The notes under the pieces: generated by a model
Database searches by the model: none
Told to the model about the DNA's origin: nothing
What the model saw: only the letters and a program-made list of their open reading frames with translations
IMG/VR virus record: IMGVR_UViG_3300022752_000059
Location: 1-64,000 of that record
Direction: 5' to 3' (one strand)
From: a virus
DNA: 64,000 nt
Position numbers and translations under genes: made by a program
In this document: piece after piece, positions 22,317-30,212 of the stretch
Numbering within the stretch: position 1 is the first letter of the stretch
How the letters are laid out: each line of letters begins with the position of its first letter

Positions 22317-23879
22317 TTATACCTCCGAGTTGGCTATGAAGTTACTAAGTGTACCGATCGTTAATTCAAATTTGCCTTGGCTGTCGTAGCCACCGTCGAC
22401 GAACGCCTCGTTGATGCCACGCTTTTGCTGGAGCATCTCGTATTGACGTTCTTCGATGGAGCCTTTCATAACGAAGGATGCAATAGTAACGTGGGGGTGT
22501 TGCGAAGATAGGCGAATGATGCGGGCTTCACGTTGGTCTAATTTCCCAGCGCTCCACGGCAGGTCGTAAGAAATCAAGTAATTGGCTTGGGGCAAGTCAA
22601 CGCCGTAACCACCAGCATCGGAAGACAAGAACAAACGTGTGTTCGGGTCGGTGCTGAACTGTTCCTTAGCGGCGTCTCGTTCTAAGGCATCCATACCGCC
22701 CATGAACAAGACGCTATTGGTTACGTGTTTGGTTGCCTTTTGGATTAATCGAAGATTGTTCTTAAAGAAAGAAAACAGAACGACCTTGTTCTTGGGGTCT
22801 TCTTCAAGGATGTCTTCAATGTACGTCAGGACCGCCTCGAGTTTGGGTGTTGCAAAAACGTTAGGAAGAACTCCGCCCTTCACTAAGTCGTAGGCGAAGG
22901 CGCTTCCTGTGGTGTGCTGAGTGGGGTCGCTGTAGGCGTTTGCGGAATCGATTATCAACTGAGGATTGTCGCATAACATCCGCAATACGGTGAGGCGTGC
23001 CATGATTTGCCCTTGCTCTTCTCCGCCCTTGTCAGCACCGTTGTAGTGCGACCATAAATCAAACCCACGACCGTGCTTAGAGATGGCGTCTTTGATCTTG
23101 TCAAGAAGGTCTCTTGCAATGAATCGATAGACACTGGCACCAACTTTATCGAACGGTACTAATATGACCTGGTTGATTACTTTAGGTAATTGATCTTCAA
23201 TGTCTTTACGAGTCTTTCGAACCATTGCATCTTGCATCGATGCATGCAACTGTTTAAGATTGCGATAACGAACTGGTTTACCAAAATGGTCACGAACGAT
23301 AAAGGTGCGGTCAAAGAGGTCGAACTTACCGAGGACTTCTTTGTCCACAAACTCCATGATTGAAAACAGTTCCTCTGGTCGGTTCTCGATGGGTTGCCCA
23401 GTGAGGGCAAAACGGTAGTGGTATTTGCGTGACAATCGTTTGATACGTCGTGAGCGCTGTGCTCTGGGAGATTTGATGATGGTTGCTTCATCCACGACAA
23501 TCGCATCGCATTTTGCTTTGGGCAAATTGGGCTCTTCTTTAGAAAGAAGTTCTGGGTTGATAATGACGTATTGGTGGGCAAAGGCGGTACGCCATTGCTC
23601 TTCACGTTGCTTAGGAGTTCCGTCAATTACTAGAGCCTTGGAAGTGGTGAACTTCTTTATTTCACGTGCCCATTGATATTTGAGAGAGGAAGGCACCACG
23701 ACCAACGTTCGTTGAACCTCTCCTTGGGCAAGAAGGTGTTCGATGGCGGCTAACGTCGTCGGGGTTTTTCCAGCACCCATCACCATGGCAAGAAGCATCT
23801 GACCACGGTCAACCATGCGCTCCATGGCTTCCTGTTGAAATGGGTAGAGAGTTCCAGTGAATGTCACGTTAACCACCAT
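22317..23879 (-). CDS. SNF2-type superfamily 2 helicase
   Basis: The 520-aa protein shows SF2 motifs: Q-motif-like YPFQQEAM (12-19), Walker A VMGAGKT (33-39), DEAT box (130-133), ALTGQPIENRPEELFSI of the SNF2 kind, and motif VI QREARIIRLSSQ. It resembles the DNA translocase/helicases of other large phages, such as T4 UvsW-class or SNF2 proteins, and would remodel forks or recombination intermediates. Its start lies within the 3' end of the primase gene (16-nt overlap). Confidence 0.92.
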   Translation of the reverse strand: MVVNVTFTGTLYPFQQEAMERMVDRGQMLLAMVMGAGKTPTTLAAIEHLLAQGEVQRTLVVVPSSLKYQWAREIKKFTTSKALVIDGTPKQREEQWRTAFAHQYVIINPELLSKEEPNLPKAKCDAIVVDEATIIKSPRAQRSRRIKRLSRKYHYRFALTGQPIENRPEELFSIMEFVDKEVLGKFDLFDRTFIVRDHFGKPVRYRNLKQLHASMQDAMVRKTRKDIEDQLPKVINQVILVPFDKVGASVYRFIARDLLDKIKDAISKHGRGFDLWSHYNGADKGGEEQGQIMARLTVLRMLCDNPQLIIDSANAYSDPTQHTTGSAFAYDLVKGGVLPNVFATPKLEAVLTYIEDILEEDPKNKVVLFSFFKNNLRLIQKATKHVTNSVLFMGGMDALERDAAKEQFSTDPNTRLFLSSDAGGYGVDLPQANYLISYDLPWSAGKLDQREARIIRLSSQHPHVTIASFVMKGSIEERQYEMLQQKRGINEAFVDGGYDSQGKFELTIGTLSNFIANSEV

Positions 23880-24796
23880 GGTACAACCGACGAGTTGCGC
23901 AAACCATTTTCTACCTCATCGTCACTCATATCTCCAATGTCTTTGGCTTTAGAAGTTCCGTATGCAAACCATAGGACACCATTTTTGAATCGAGGAAGAG
24001 ATTTAAATAGATTCCTTGCCGACTCAATCCCCGTGCTGTCGTTGTCCATAGCAACTATGACTTTGCTGGCGACAGTGGACAAGGTTTTTAACTGCTTGGA
24101 AGTTACATAGGCGCCAAAAGTAGCAAGAGACTGCACGTTGGTAAACGCCGAAGCAAACCGAACGACGTCAAGCGGGGACTCGACAAGTAGGGCGGTTTTA
24201 GCGATGAAGCGTTCGATGCCAAAAAGGGTGTCGCCCTTCTTTACACCTTTCGGTGTGTTGTTGAACCAACCAAAGCCCTTCTCTTGCCATCCCATGAGTT
24301 CACCGAGGGGCGAGACGATTGGAATGATCCAAGCACTTTTTTCGTAGTTCCATCGGATGCCATGAGCCTTTGCCACATCTGGGTCGATGTTTCTCTTGAC
24401 GCACTCACGGACGGGTGGGTGACCAAACCTGTTGTAGGTAATCCAATCAACGTCTGGTACGTATGGAACAGCGTCTCCGCTCTTTAGGCGGTTTAATCCA
24501 CTTTCCATGAGAAGTTGGTTCACCGCCATGACGCTGTCGGGGTTTCCTGACAGTTCTGAAACGAGCGACGAAAGAGTTCCACGTGCTCCGCACGAATGAC
24601 AAATCCACAGCCCGCTAATGGCGTTCATCGACCACGACGGAGACCTATCGGCTTTACCCGTTGTCCTTTCGTGAACTGGGCAACAGCCCGATATCTCACG
24701 ATCACCAACACGGCGTACGTCAACTCCTAGTTCTTGGAGGACGTGCGCTATGTCAGTAGTACCAGTTGTCACTGTCGATGTCTTCATTCTTTTCAT
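23864..24796 (-). CDS. DNA primase, CHC2 zinc finger and TOPRIM
   Basis: The 310-aa protein has a CHC2 zinc-binding module (Cys39, His42, Cys66, Cys69) and a TOPRIM domain with Glu206 in LLVESPLD and DND at 251-253. It is shorter than host DnaG and lacks a visible helicase-binding domain. A GAGG site favours ATG 24796; ATG 24787 and GTG 24772 are alternatives, and all overlap the DnaB gene. It would make primers for the lagging strand together with the adjacent DnaB. Confidence 0.93.
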   Translation of the reverse strand: MKRMKTSTVTTGTTDIAHVLQELGVDVRRVGDREISGCCPVHERTTGKADRSPSWSMNAISGLWICHSCGARGTLSSLVSELSGNPDSVMAVNQLLMESGLNRLKSGDAVPYVPDVDWITYNRFGHPPVRECVKRNIDPDVAKAHGIRWNYEKSAWIIPIVSPLGELMGWQEKGFGWFNNTPKGVKKGDTLFGIERFIAKTALLVESPLDVVRFASAFTNVQSLATFGAYVTSKQLKTLSTVASKVIVAMDNDSTGIESARNLFKSLPRFKNGVLWFAYGTSKAKDIGDMSDDEVENGLRNSSVVPWWLT

Positions 24797-26012
24797 CCAC
24801 CTCGGTAAAGTTCATGTGTTGCCAGTCCCACTTGATGCGTACTTCTCCTTTTGGAGATGAGCGGGCAAGCACGACACGTATGATTGCTTGGTCGTCAATG
24901 TCTGGGTCCGACTCGACGCCAAGAACGATATCGGAGTCCTGCGCAAACGACGATGTGTATCCGATTGCCTCTGCGGTAATTGCACGAGTCTTTCTGTTGT
25001 TTAGTTTCCACGACAGCACCTGGGTGGTGCCGATGATGGGAATGTCAAAACGCTGGGCAAGTCGTTTGAGTGAACGGGTGATGTTGGTGAGCGCTTGTGG
25101 AGAGCCTTTGGGTTCTCCGTTCTCATCGTCCATTAGGTATACACCGTCGACGATGAGCAACTGCGGTCGGTGCTGTTGTACTTTTCCAGCAAGTGCACTA
25201 ACCGTGGTGAGGGATGATGCGTCTTCGGTCATGATGAACGGCTGCATGTTCCTGCGCACAGAAACCGCACGCTGAATCTTTTCCATCTCATCATCGTTGA
25301 GGCTTCCACGAATGATGTTGGTGTGGGAGATACCTGAGATGATTGCGTCGTATCGGGCAGACTGCTCTTCGATACTCATTTCAAACGAGACGTACATGGG
25401 AACAACGCCGTGGTTGTGGGCAGCGTTCGCCATGATGAGCGTCATCAGGGATTTGCCCTTCTTCGCCTCACCAACGAACGTAACCAACTGCTGAGGACGG
25501 AAACCAGCAGTGATGCGGTCAAGCCCCAGAAAACCAGAGGGAATGCCCCTAAGTCCATTAGGCGTCTTACGCATTTCTTCATATTTTGCAAGCCTCGCTT
25601 CCCATGATTGTGTGAGATCAACGTCTCTGAGTCGGGCGGTTTCGGTGGATGCTTTTTGCAAGCCTTCCGAAAGGATTTGAAAAGCATCGTCAGTGTCGTT
25701 TGAGTTCAACGACGGCAGTGCCGCTGTGATTGCAGTGACGAGGTGCTGTTGCTTGTACGAGAGGAACAACTCGTCGATTAGTGCGGCGAATGGTTCGCTT
25801 TCCGCATTGATGAGCGTGATGTCCGCATATTCCTGTTTGAACGCACGTGGAGTTGGAACGGTGCTGTACTCACGCCAGTAGTTGAGGACCCACAACCAAA
25901 TGTCACGCCACTCATCACTGAAGTGGTCGGGCTTGATTCCAGAATCGATGAGTGCAGAAATGTCGGAGGTCTGGAGGACCTTGCTGATTAGGAGATGCTC
26001 AGTGGACGCCAT
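24753..26012 (-). CDS. dnaB: DnaB-like replicative helicase
   Basis: The 419-aa protein has an N-terminal helical domain and a RecA-like ATPase: GIPSGFLGLDRITAG before Walker A GEAKKGKS (181-188), SFEMS (209-213), and LLIVDG Walker B (285-290, Asp289). The C-terminal tail is acidic. Start set at the ATG sharing a base with the previous stop (TGATG). As a hexamer it would unwind the phage origin; the DnaC-like loader two genes upstream fits. Confidence 0.93.
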   Translation of the reverse strand: MASTEHLLISKVLQTSDISALIDSGIKPDHFSDEWRDIWLWVLNYWREYSTVPTPRAFKQEYADITLINAESEPFAALIDELFLSYKQQHLVTAITAALPSLNSNDTDDAFQILSEGLQKASTETARLRDVDLTQSWEARLAKYEEMRKTPNGLRGIPSGFLGLDRITAGFRPQQLVTFVGEAKKGKSLMTLIMANAAHNHGVVPMYVSFEMSIEEQSARYDAIISGISHTNIIRGSLNDDEMEKIQRAVSVRRNMQPFIMTEDASSLTTVSALAGKVQQHRPQLLIVDGVYLMDDENGEPKGSPQALTNITRSLKRLAQRFDIPIIGTTQVLSWKLNNRKTRAITAEAIGYTSSFAQDSDIVLGVESDPDIDDQAIIRVVLARSSPKGEVRIKWDWQHMNFTEVDEKNEDIDSDNWYY

Positions 26013-26443
26013 CAAATCACCCATGCCGATTCTGGAGAAGAGACCGTTGCACGGACTCCGATGATTTTTGCTTGCTCATCTTGGGGCACATAGATTATCC
26101 GTATCGAGCGCTTAAAACGCAAATCGTAAGAAAGTTCGTTGACGCTCTCGTAATACATGACAGGGACGGAGATACCTTTGCGTACGAGCCACTTGTCGAT
26201 TGCATCTGCCGCCGACGGGTCAAGAAACGTGTAAACCTCTGCGCCGATTCCCAGCCTGTTTGTGTGATCGGACAAAGCCTTCAACGGTAGGTCATTTGGT
26301 TTCCAAGAACGAATGATGCGATCCCAATCGTTGGAACGGGACACGAGGAGTGAACGAAATCCAGTTGGTTCCGAAGCAAGCAATCCTTCAAATACGACAC
26401 CGAACCCACGACTGTCGTACGACTGGATGTCACCCTTCTCCAT
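26012..26443 (-). CDS. Hypothetical protein between loader and helicase, 143 aa
   Basis: Lies between the helicase loader and DnaB with short overlaps (14 nt upstream, 1 nt downstream). Predicted alpha/beta with several strands (GFRSLLVSRS, IRIIYVPQDEQ). No catalytic motif or Cys cluster. Context suggests a replication accessory factor. Confidence 0.7.
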   Translation of the reverse strand: MEKGDIQSYDSRGFGVVFEGLLASEPTGFRSLLVSRSNDWDRIIRSWKPNDLPLKALSDHTNRLGIGAEVYTFLDPSAADAIDKWLVRKGISVPVMYYESVNELSYDLRFKRSIRIIYVPQDEQAKIIGVRATVSSPESAWVI

Positions 26444-27080
26444 CGAGGTCCTTCAATCTGTAGTCGGAACCTTTAACGCCGATGAGATAGCACGACGCTT
26501 TGATGATGGATGCAGTCCTTGGTGAGAAGATGCTCGACAACTTATCGGGGATGATTGACGTCGTGATGATCGTCGGCAGTTTCATTTCCCACCGTGACTC
26601 AATCAAGTCCGCCGTGGTGTTTGCCATGTAATCCGTCAACCTGTCGTTGTTGAGGTTGTCAATGACAACCACGTCAAGAACACGGCGTGTGTATTTCAAA
26701 AGATTTGGATCTCCGTACATCTCTGGTAATAAGCCGTCGGAATTTCGAGCATCGTGGACCATCTCGGTATAGATGTCGTAGTTCAAGAACAGTCCGCTGC
26801 ACTGGTTCTTTGTGACGACTTCACGAAGAGCGGACACGGAGATATGTGTTTTCCCTAGTCCAGTGGGACCATAGATGTACAGACCCATGCCCTCTGACTG
26901 TTGCTCTTCAAACGTCGAGCACCATTTCCTAACCGCTTTTTGTAGGTCGTGCGGTCCGACTGTATCGGACTCAAACGAATCGAACGTGCAGTTTCTGTAG
27001 CGGGGAGGAATCCGTAAATTACGAATACGCTCATCCGTTGGTCGACTACGCCAATATTTGGGACTATGCCATTCGCTCAC
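26430..27080 (-). CDS. DnaC/IstB-like helicase loader ATPase
   Basis: The 216-aa AAA+ protein has Walker A GPTGLGKT (71-78), Walker B VVVIDNL (137-143), a helix-rich N-terminus with IPPRYRNCTFDSF as in DnaC/DnaI-type loaders, and TIITTSIIPDKL (sensor-1 region). It would load DnaB at the origin. It is encoded three genes after the initiator-like protein, matching the O/P/helicase logic of lambdoid and other phages. Confidence 0.9.
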   Translation of the reverse strand: MSEWHSPKYWRSRPTDERIRNLRIPPRYRNCTFDSFESDTVGPHDLQKAVRKWCSTFEEQQSEGMGLYIYGPTGLGKTHISVSALREVVTKNQCSGLFLNYDIYTEMVHDARNSDGLLPEMYGDPNLLKYTRRVLDVVVIDNLNNDRLTDYMANTTADLIESRWEMKLPTIITTSIIPDKLSSIFSPRTASIIKASCYLIGVKGSDYRLKDLDGEG

Positions 27081-27228
27081 GATTACTCCTCGTTACGCAT
27101 GAATGATTCAAAAAGATGTCAACCTTAAAAAAGGTTATGCCACACGAAACACAGTTGACGCCGAGTGCGCCACTTTTCTTTTTGTTCTCAGTCTTCTCGG
27201 AGGAGACGTCGGTCGGTCGTTGTTTCAC
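27064..27228 (-). CDS. Small Cys/His zinc-finger-like protein
   Basis: I favour the GTG at 27228, preceded by AGGA at 8 nt, giving 54 aa; ATG 27252 is an alternative with no clear ribosome site. The product has CVSC, an aromatic spacer and NHSC, a C2HC-like finger similar in style to the protein at 11914-12126. It overlaps the following loader gene by 17 nt and the upstream gene by about 41 nt. Role unknown, possibly DNA binding at the origin. Confidence 0.6.
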   Translation of the reverse strand: MKQRPTDVSSEKTENKKKSGALGVNCVSCGITFFKVDIFLNHSCVTRSNRERMA

Positions 27229-27580
27229 TGGTTGAATCCTCGCTGGTGCCATTATCGATCTGGTTTGCCAACTTGTCAAGGTTCGCAATGAACCCTCGCC
27301 AAGGTGCCACGTCCATCGGCAACGGTCTCCGTGAAATCTCCTGCATGTATTGCAGAATCATTTGTCGGATGTCGTCGTCGGTATAACCGTGGGCGACGAG
27401 TGTAGCAAAGCACTTCATCAACGCCTTGCCATTCGTAGAAGAATTCAAACGGAGGGCGTAATCGGCGGGGACGCTGTCACGGAAGAAGTTGACGAGGGCG
27501 AGACGGTAACCCTTCTTCGGGGCTGGCGACTTTGGTCGGTCGGGGTCTTCTCCCAAACCTCTGCCCCAATCGTCGTTCAC
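27188..27580 (-). CDS. Hypothetical protein beside initiator, 130 aa
   Basis: GTG start overlapping the initiator-like gene's stop by 4 nt (GTGA). The product is helical in the middle (DYALRLNSSTNGKALMKCFATLVAHGYTDDDIRQMI region) with a disordered Ser/Thr-rich C-terminus. No recognised domain; the position suggests a replication-initiation accessory. Confidence 0.68.
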   Translation of the reverse strand: MNDDWGRGLGEDPDRPKSPAPKKGYRLALVNFFRDSVPADYALRLNSSTNGKALMKCFATLVAHGYTDDDIRQMILQYMQEISRRPLPMDVAPWRGFIANLDKLANQIDNGTSEDSTSETTTDRRLLRED

Positions 27581-28032
27581 AAAAGTCTCCTGTCGACTTT
27601 GGTGGGTCCCTTCTTGTTCTTTTTATTCTCTCTTGTTTGGGTGACACCCGTGTCACCCCCAGTAGTGACACCCGTGTCACCACGGAGTGACACCCGTGTC
27701 ACCGTTTCGAGGGGTGACTGGTGTGTCACCGTTTCTGGATTATTGAAATTTATGTAGTACTGGTTGGTCATACTGCGCCCGCCTTTATTGCGATGTGTGC
27801 GTTCAAGAAGTCCAATCTCCTCCAGTTTGTTCACCGATCGAATGACCGACCTACGGGAGCGCTGCATCTGCTCAGCGATGTGCTGGTACGACGTTGTGAG
27901 GCGCTGAGTTTTGGCGTCCATGTACTGCAAAAGATAAAGCGCTACCGCCAAGGAAACCTCGTCTTTTACGAGGTATGGAAGCACCCATCGGGGCAAGGGT
28001 AGGAAGGGACCGCTCAAGGTATTGCGACTCAT
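27577..28032 (-). CDS. Winged-helix replication initiator-like protein
   Basis: The 151-aa product has an N-terminal winged helix like phage replisome-organiser/O-type proteins: SYQHIAEQMQRSRRSVIRSVNKLEEIGLLERT (about 48-79) and a wing. The C-terminal third encodes low-complexity GDTGVT repeats because the DNA there is a cluster of palindromic iterons, followed by a Lys-rich tail. In lambda, gene O likewise contains the origin iterons that its product binds. A good AGGAG site supports the ATG. First gene of the leftward replication operon, facing the divergent promoter region. Confidence 0.8.
   Translation of the reverse strand: MSRNTLSGPFLPLPRWVLPYLVKDEVSLAVALYLLQYMDAKTQRLTTSYQHIAEQMQRSRRSVIRSVNKLEEIGLLERTHRNKGGRSMTNQYYINFNNPETVTHQSPLETVTRVSLRGDTGVTTGGDTGVTQTRENKKNKKGPTKVDRRLL
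27611..27729. other. Candidate replication origin (iteron cluster)
   Basis: Three exact 16-bp palindromes GTGACACCCGTGTCAC (7-bp arms, 2-bp centre) at 27641-27656, 27665-27680 and 27687-27702, and a fourth related copy (27714-27729) with intact GTGAC/GTCAC ends. Starts are 24, 22 and 27 bp apart, roughly two helical turns, placing sites on one face. Next to them 27611-27640 is AT-rich and pyrimidine-rich on the + strand, a plausible unwinding element. The cluster lies inside a winged-helix initiator-like gene, followed by loader, helicase and primase genes. Operator for self-repression is the main alternative. Confidence 0.7.
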
Positions 28033-28050
28033 GGTTGCTCCTGTTGTTCG

Positions 28051-28081
28051 TTGACGGCTGGTGGAGAAGGCATGCTACACT
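28051..28081 (+). promoter_or_regulatory. Candidate rightward promoter in divergent region
   Basis: TTGACG (28051-28056) and TGC-TACACT (-10 at 28076-28081, extended by TG) are separated by 19 bp, slightly long. The element sits in the 204-nt divergent gap upstream of the rightward four-gene operon. No transcript data are available, so this is a weak sequence match only. Confidence 0.4.
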
Positions 28082-28141
28082 ATCGATTGCTCCGACATTG
28101 CAATTTTAATGGTTGGTTGTCTGTCGGGCACTGTGCAGTTC

Positions 28142-28230
28142 GGCTGGGGGAGGCTTTTCCACCTCCTCGGAACCTCCTGGTCTCCCCCAGCCACCTGTAA
28201 TCATCTATGCTTGTTACGCACGATAGGAGG
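28142..28230 (+). promoter_or_regulatory. Structured leader with anti-Shine-Dalgarno motifs
   Basis: A perfect 11-bp inverted repeat (28142-28152 with 28182-28192) encloses a 29-nt loop containing ACCTCCT twice. These are complementary to the AGGAGG ribosome site at 28225-28230 of the first gene of the rightward operon, so the leader could hide or expose that site by alternative pairing. A terminator is less likely because no T-tract follows. Confidence 0.5.
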
Positions 28231-28236
28231 CCCGCT

Positions 28237-28395
28237 GTGGCATCAAAAAAGAAGCAAAAAAAAGTTGAGAAGGTCATGGGCGAATACAAGCGTGGAACGC
28301 TTAAGTCGTCGTCTGGAGACAAGGTCAAGTCAAAGAAGCAGGCTGTCGCCATTGCGATGAGCGAAGCAGGCATGAGCAAGAAAAAGAAGAAGTAA
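28237..28395 (+). CDS. DUF6496-like small basic protein, 52 aa
   Basis: GTG start six bases after AGGAGG. The Lys-rich product has VMGEYKRGTLKSSSGDKV then KKQAVAIAMSEAG, matching the DUF6496 family of short basic proteins as I recall it; function of that family is unknown. The strong basic charge suggests nucleic-acid binding. First gene of the operon that ends with Dps. Confidence 0.82.
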   Translation: MASKKKQKKVEKVMGEYKRGTLKSSSGDKVKSKKQAVAIAMSEAGMSKKKKK

Positions 28396-28553
28396 TGCCG
28401 AAGAAAGTTTGGAACACTAAAAATCCGAACAAGAAGTCAACCAAGTTGACTCCTGAACAAAAGTCGGAAGCAAAGGCACGTGCGAAAGCCGCTGGTCGTC
28501 CTTATCCCAACTTGGTCGACAACATGGCGGTGTCTAAAAAAGGCAAGCGCTAA
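28395..28553 (+). CDS. Small Lys-rich protein, 52 aa
   Basis: Translationally linked to both neighbours by TAATG junctions. Contains a helix-forming stretch LTPEQKSEAKARAKAAGRP and a basic tail. Such very basic small proteins may bind DNA; no family recognised with confidence. Confidence 0.75.
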   Translation: MPKKVWNTKNPNKKSTKLTPEQKSEAKARAKAAGRPYPNLVDNMAVSKKGKR

Positions 28554-28831
28554 TGGCTAAGAAATCGGCAGCGTGGCAGCGCAAAGAGGGTAAGAACGAA
28601 AAAGGTGGGCTCAACGAGAGGGGACGCAAGTCCTACGAGCGTGAGAACCCTGGTTCAGACCTCAAGCCGCCCGTGAAGAAAGAACAGGCAGCAAAGTCTG
28701 AGAAATCCGCTGCTCGTCGCAAGTCGTTCTGCGCCCGTATGGAAGGCATGAAGAAAAAGAACACTTCAGCCAAGACCGCTCGTGACCCGAACAGTCGTAT
28801 CAACAAGTCTCTTCGTGCGTGGGATTGCTGA
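28553..28831 (+). CDS. DUF6321-like basic protein, 92 aa
   Basis: The opening AAWQRKEGKNEKGGLNERGRKSY and the later RRKSFCARMEGMK match, from memory, the DUF6321 family found in phages and environmental viral genomes; function unknown. Very basic, single-Cys-plus-C-terminal-Cys protein. Linked by TAATG and TGATG junctions, so co-translated with the Dps-like gene. Confidence 0.82.
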   Translation: MAKKSAAWQRKEGKNEKGGLNERGRKSYERENPGSDLKPPVKKEQAAKSEKSAARRKSFCARMEGMKKKNTSAKTARDPNSRINKSLRAWDC

Positions 28832-29265
28832 TGAAAAAACTTGCCACGTCCCTCAAGACGGTTTTGTCTGATGTGGTAACCATGTATTTTGCCGCACAGG
28901 GTTATCACTGGAATGTCGAAGGCGAAGACTTTTATCAGTACCACGGACTGTTTGCCGAGATTTACGAGGACGTCTACTCCAGCATTGACCCGATTGCAGA
29001 GAACATCCGCAAGTTGGACGAGTACGCCCCATTTAGTTTGAAAACGTTCCTAGACCTTCGTACGATCGAAACTAAGGAAGTTAAGCCCGAACCCAAAGCA
29101 ATGGCAAAAGCATTGATGACACTGAACGAGGGCGTCATCAAGTCCTTGGACAAAGCGTTCAAAGACGCCACCTCAGCAGACGAGCAGGGCATTGCTAACT
29201 TCATTGCAGGTCGTATCGACCAGCATCAGAAGTGGGCTTGGCAGTTGAGGGCTTCTACGAAGTAA
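28831..29265 (+). CDS. Dps-like ferritin-fold protein
   Basis: The 144-aa product has the Dps helix B/C signature: HWNVEG (His26), FYQYH (His38), then IYEDVYSSIDPIAENIRKLD with Asp53 and Glu57 at the spacing of ferroxidase ligands. The ligand normally Asp four residues after the second His is Ala42, with Glu43 next to it, so iron chemistry may be altered. Dps proteins bind DNA and oxidise iron to protect DNA from peroxide. Three basic proteins precede it, so a DNA-protection or compaction set is a reasonable inference. Confidence 0.9.
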   Translation: MKKLATSLKTVLSDVVTMYFAAQGYHWNVEGEDFYQYHGLFAEIYEDVYSSIDPIAENIRKLDEYAPFSLKTFLDLRTIETKEVKPEPKAMAKALMTLNEGVIKSLDKAFKDATSADEQGIANFIAGRIDQHQKWAWQLRASTK

Positions 29266-29944
29266 AGCCAAATACCTCGGCAACTTTGTGCTCGGGTGCT
29301 TGACCCGTAACTACACGTCCATCGGAAAACACTACGACCACTGTGCAGTTAGTGCCCGTGCTTGAGACGATTTTGAACGTACCAAGGTCCACTGGCGCCT
29401 GTATTTCTTCCTTTGGCTTTTCTTCCTGTTCGGCATTGCCCAAAAGGATTGCCTCGGCAAGTGCCGACTTCGTGGTCAGTTTCTTGGTGTAGTTACCGTG
29501 CTCATTTGCGAGTGCCTTGAGTTTGGACAGTGGCATTGCTACAAGTTCTTCGTAGGTCAGTTCCGCAAACTTTTTAGTGGGTTCATCTTTTACCGATGGT
29601 TCCACTCCCTCAACGACGATGGGTGTCAAACCGTTTGACACATCCAATACCTTGACACCGTTATCAACGGCATTGATTACGTACTTGTTCATCAACTCGG
29701 GTTTGTCCTCGTCCCACATCAAAAGAAGGGTGCCATTTTCTTTGGCAAGTATTTCCATCACTTCGGTGGTCGCTACAAACTGAGCCTCTGGGGAAAGGGC
29801 TTCAAGCCACGTCTTGATCGTTTCGTTACCAATGAGTTTGTCCGAAATGTAGACGACGTCGTTGTCTCGATAGACGTCGGACAACGAGTCATAAATGACC
29901 TTGTCACTGACGTGTTTGTCGGAACCAATAAGTCCGTACTTCAT
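29255..29944 (-). CDS. Hypothetical protein with SAP/Rho-N-like helices
   Basis: The 229-aa protein has an N-terminal alpha/beta part (1-110), then an acidic linker and a segment MPLSKLKALANEHGNYTKKL (about 135-154) resembling SAP or Rho N-terminal helix-extended-helix DNA/RNA-binding motifs, and a beta-rich end. It is last in the leftward tail operon and converges on the Dps-like gene with an 11-nt overlap. Confidence 0.62.
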   Translation of the reverse strand: MKYGLIGSDKHVSDKVIYDSLSDVYRDNDVVYISDKLIGNETIKTWLEALSPEAQFVATTEVMEILAKENGTLLLMWDEDKPELMNKYVINAVDNGVKVLDVSNGLTPIVVEGVEPSVKDEPTKKFAELTYEELVAMPLSKLKALANEHGNYTKKLTTKSALAEAILLGNAEQEEKPKEEIQAPVDLGTFKIVSSTGTNCTVVVVFSDGRVVTGQAPEHKVAEVFGFTS

Positions 29945-29954
29945 GTTGTTCTCC

Positions 29955-30212
29955 TCACTGTTTGGCTATGCGGCCCAGGGCCATGTCTCCTAACAGCGTA
30001 GCGAGGCGGAGTACGGAATGGCAACCACTGGCGATTGAGGCAATAGTCAAGCCAGCAATTACAGGGTCTTCCACTTTAGTGACAAATGCGGCAGCGTATC
30101 CAAAGATGATTCCGACGAGAACTTTAACCCACGGCATCGCTTCCCGTGGAGAAAGTGCGTCTAACATTTGCACTGCTTTATATACAGCCAAACCAGCGAG
30201 AAAATAAGTCAT
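29955..30212 (-). CDS. Small membrane protein, holin-like candidate
   Basis: The 85-aa protein, starting with an ATGA overlap, has hydrophobic segments at about 2-18, 31-48 and 53-65 with short charged loops. Size and topology fit class I/II holins or other phage membrane proteins. No lysin is adjacent, so the call is tentative. Confidence 0.6.
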   Translation of the reverse strand: MTYFLAGLAVYKAVQMLDALSPREAMPWVKVLVGIIFGYAAAFVTKVEDPVIAGLTIASIASGCHSVLRLATLLGDMALGRIAKQ

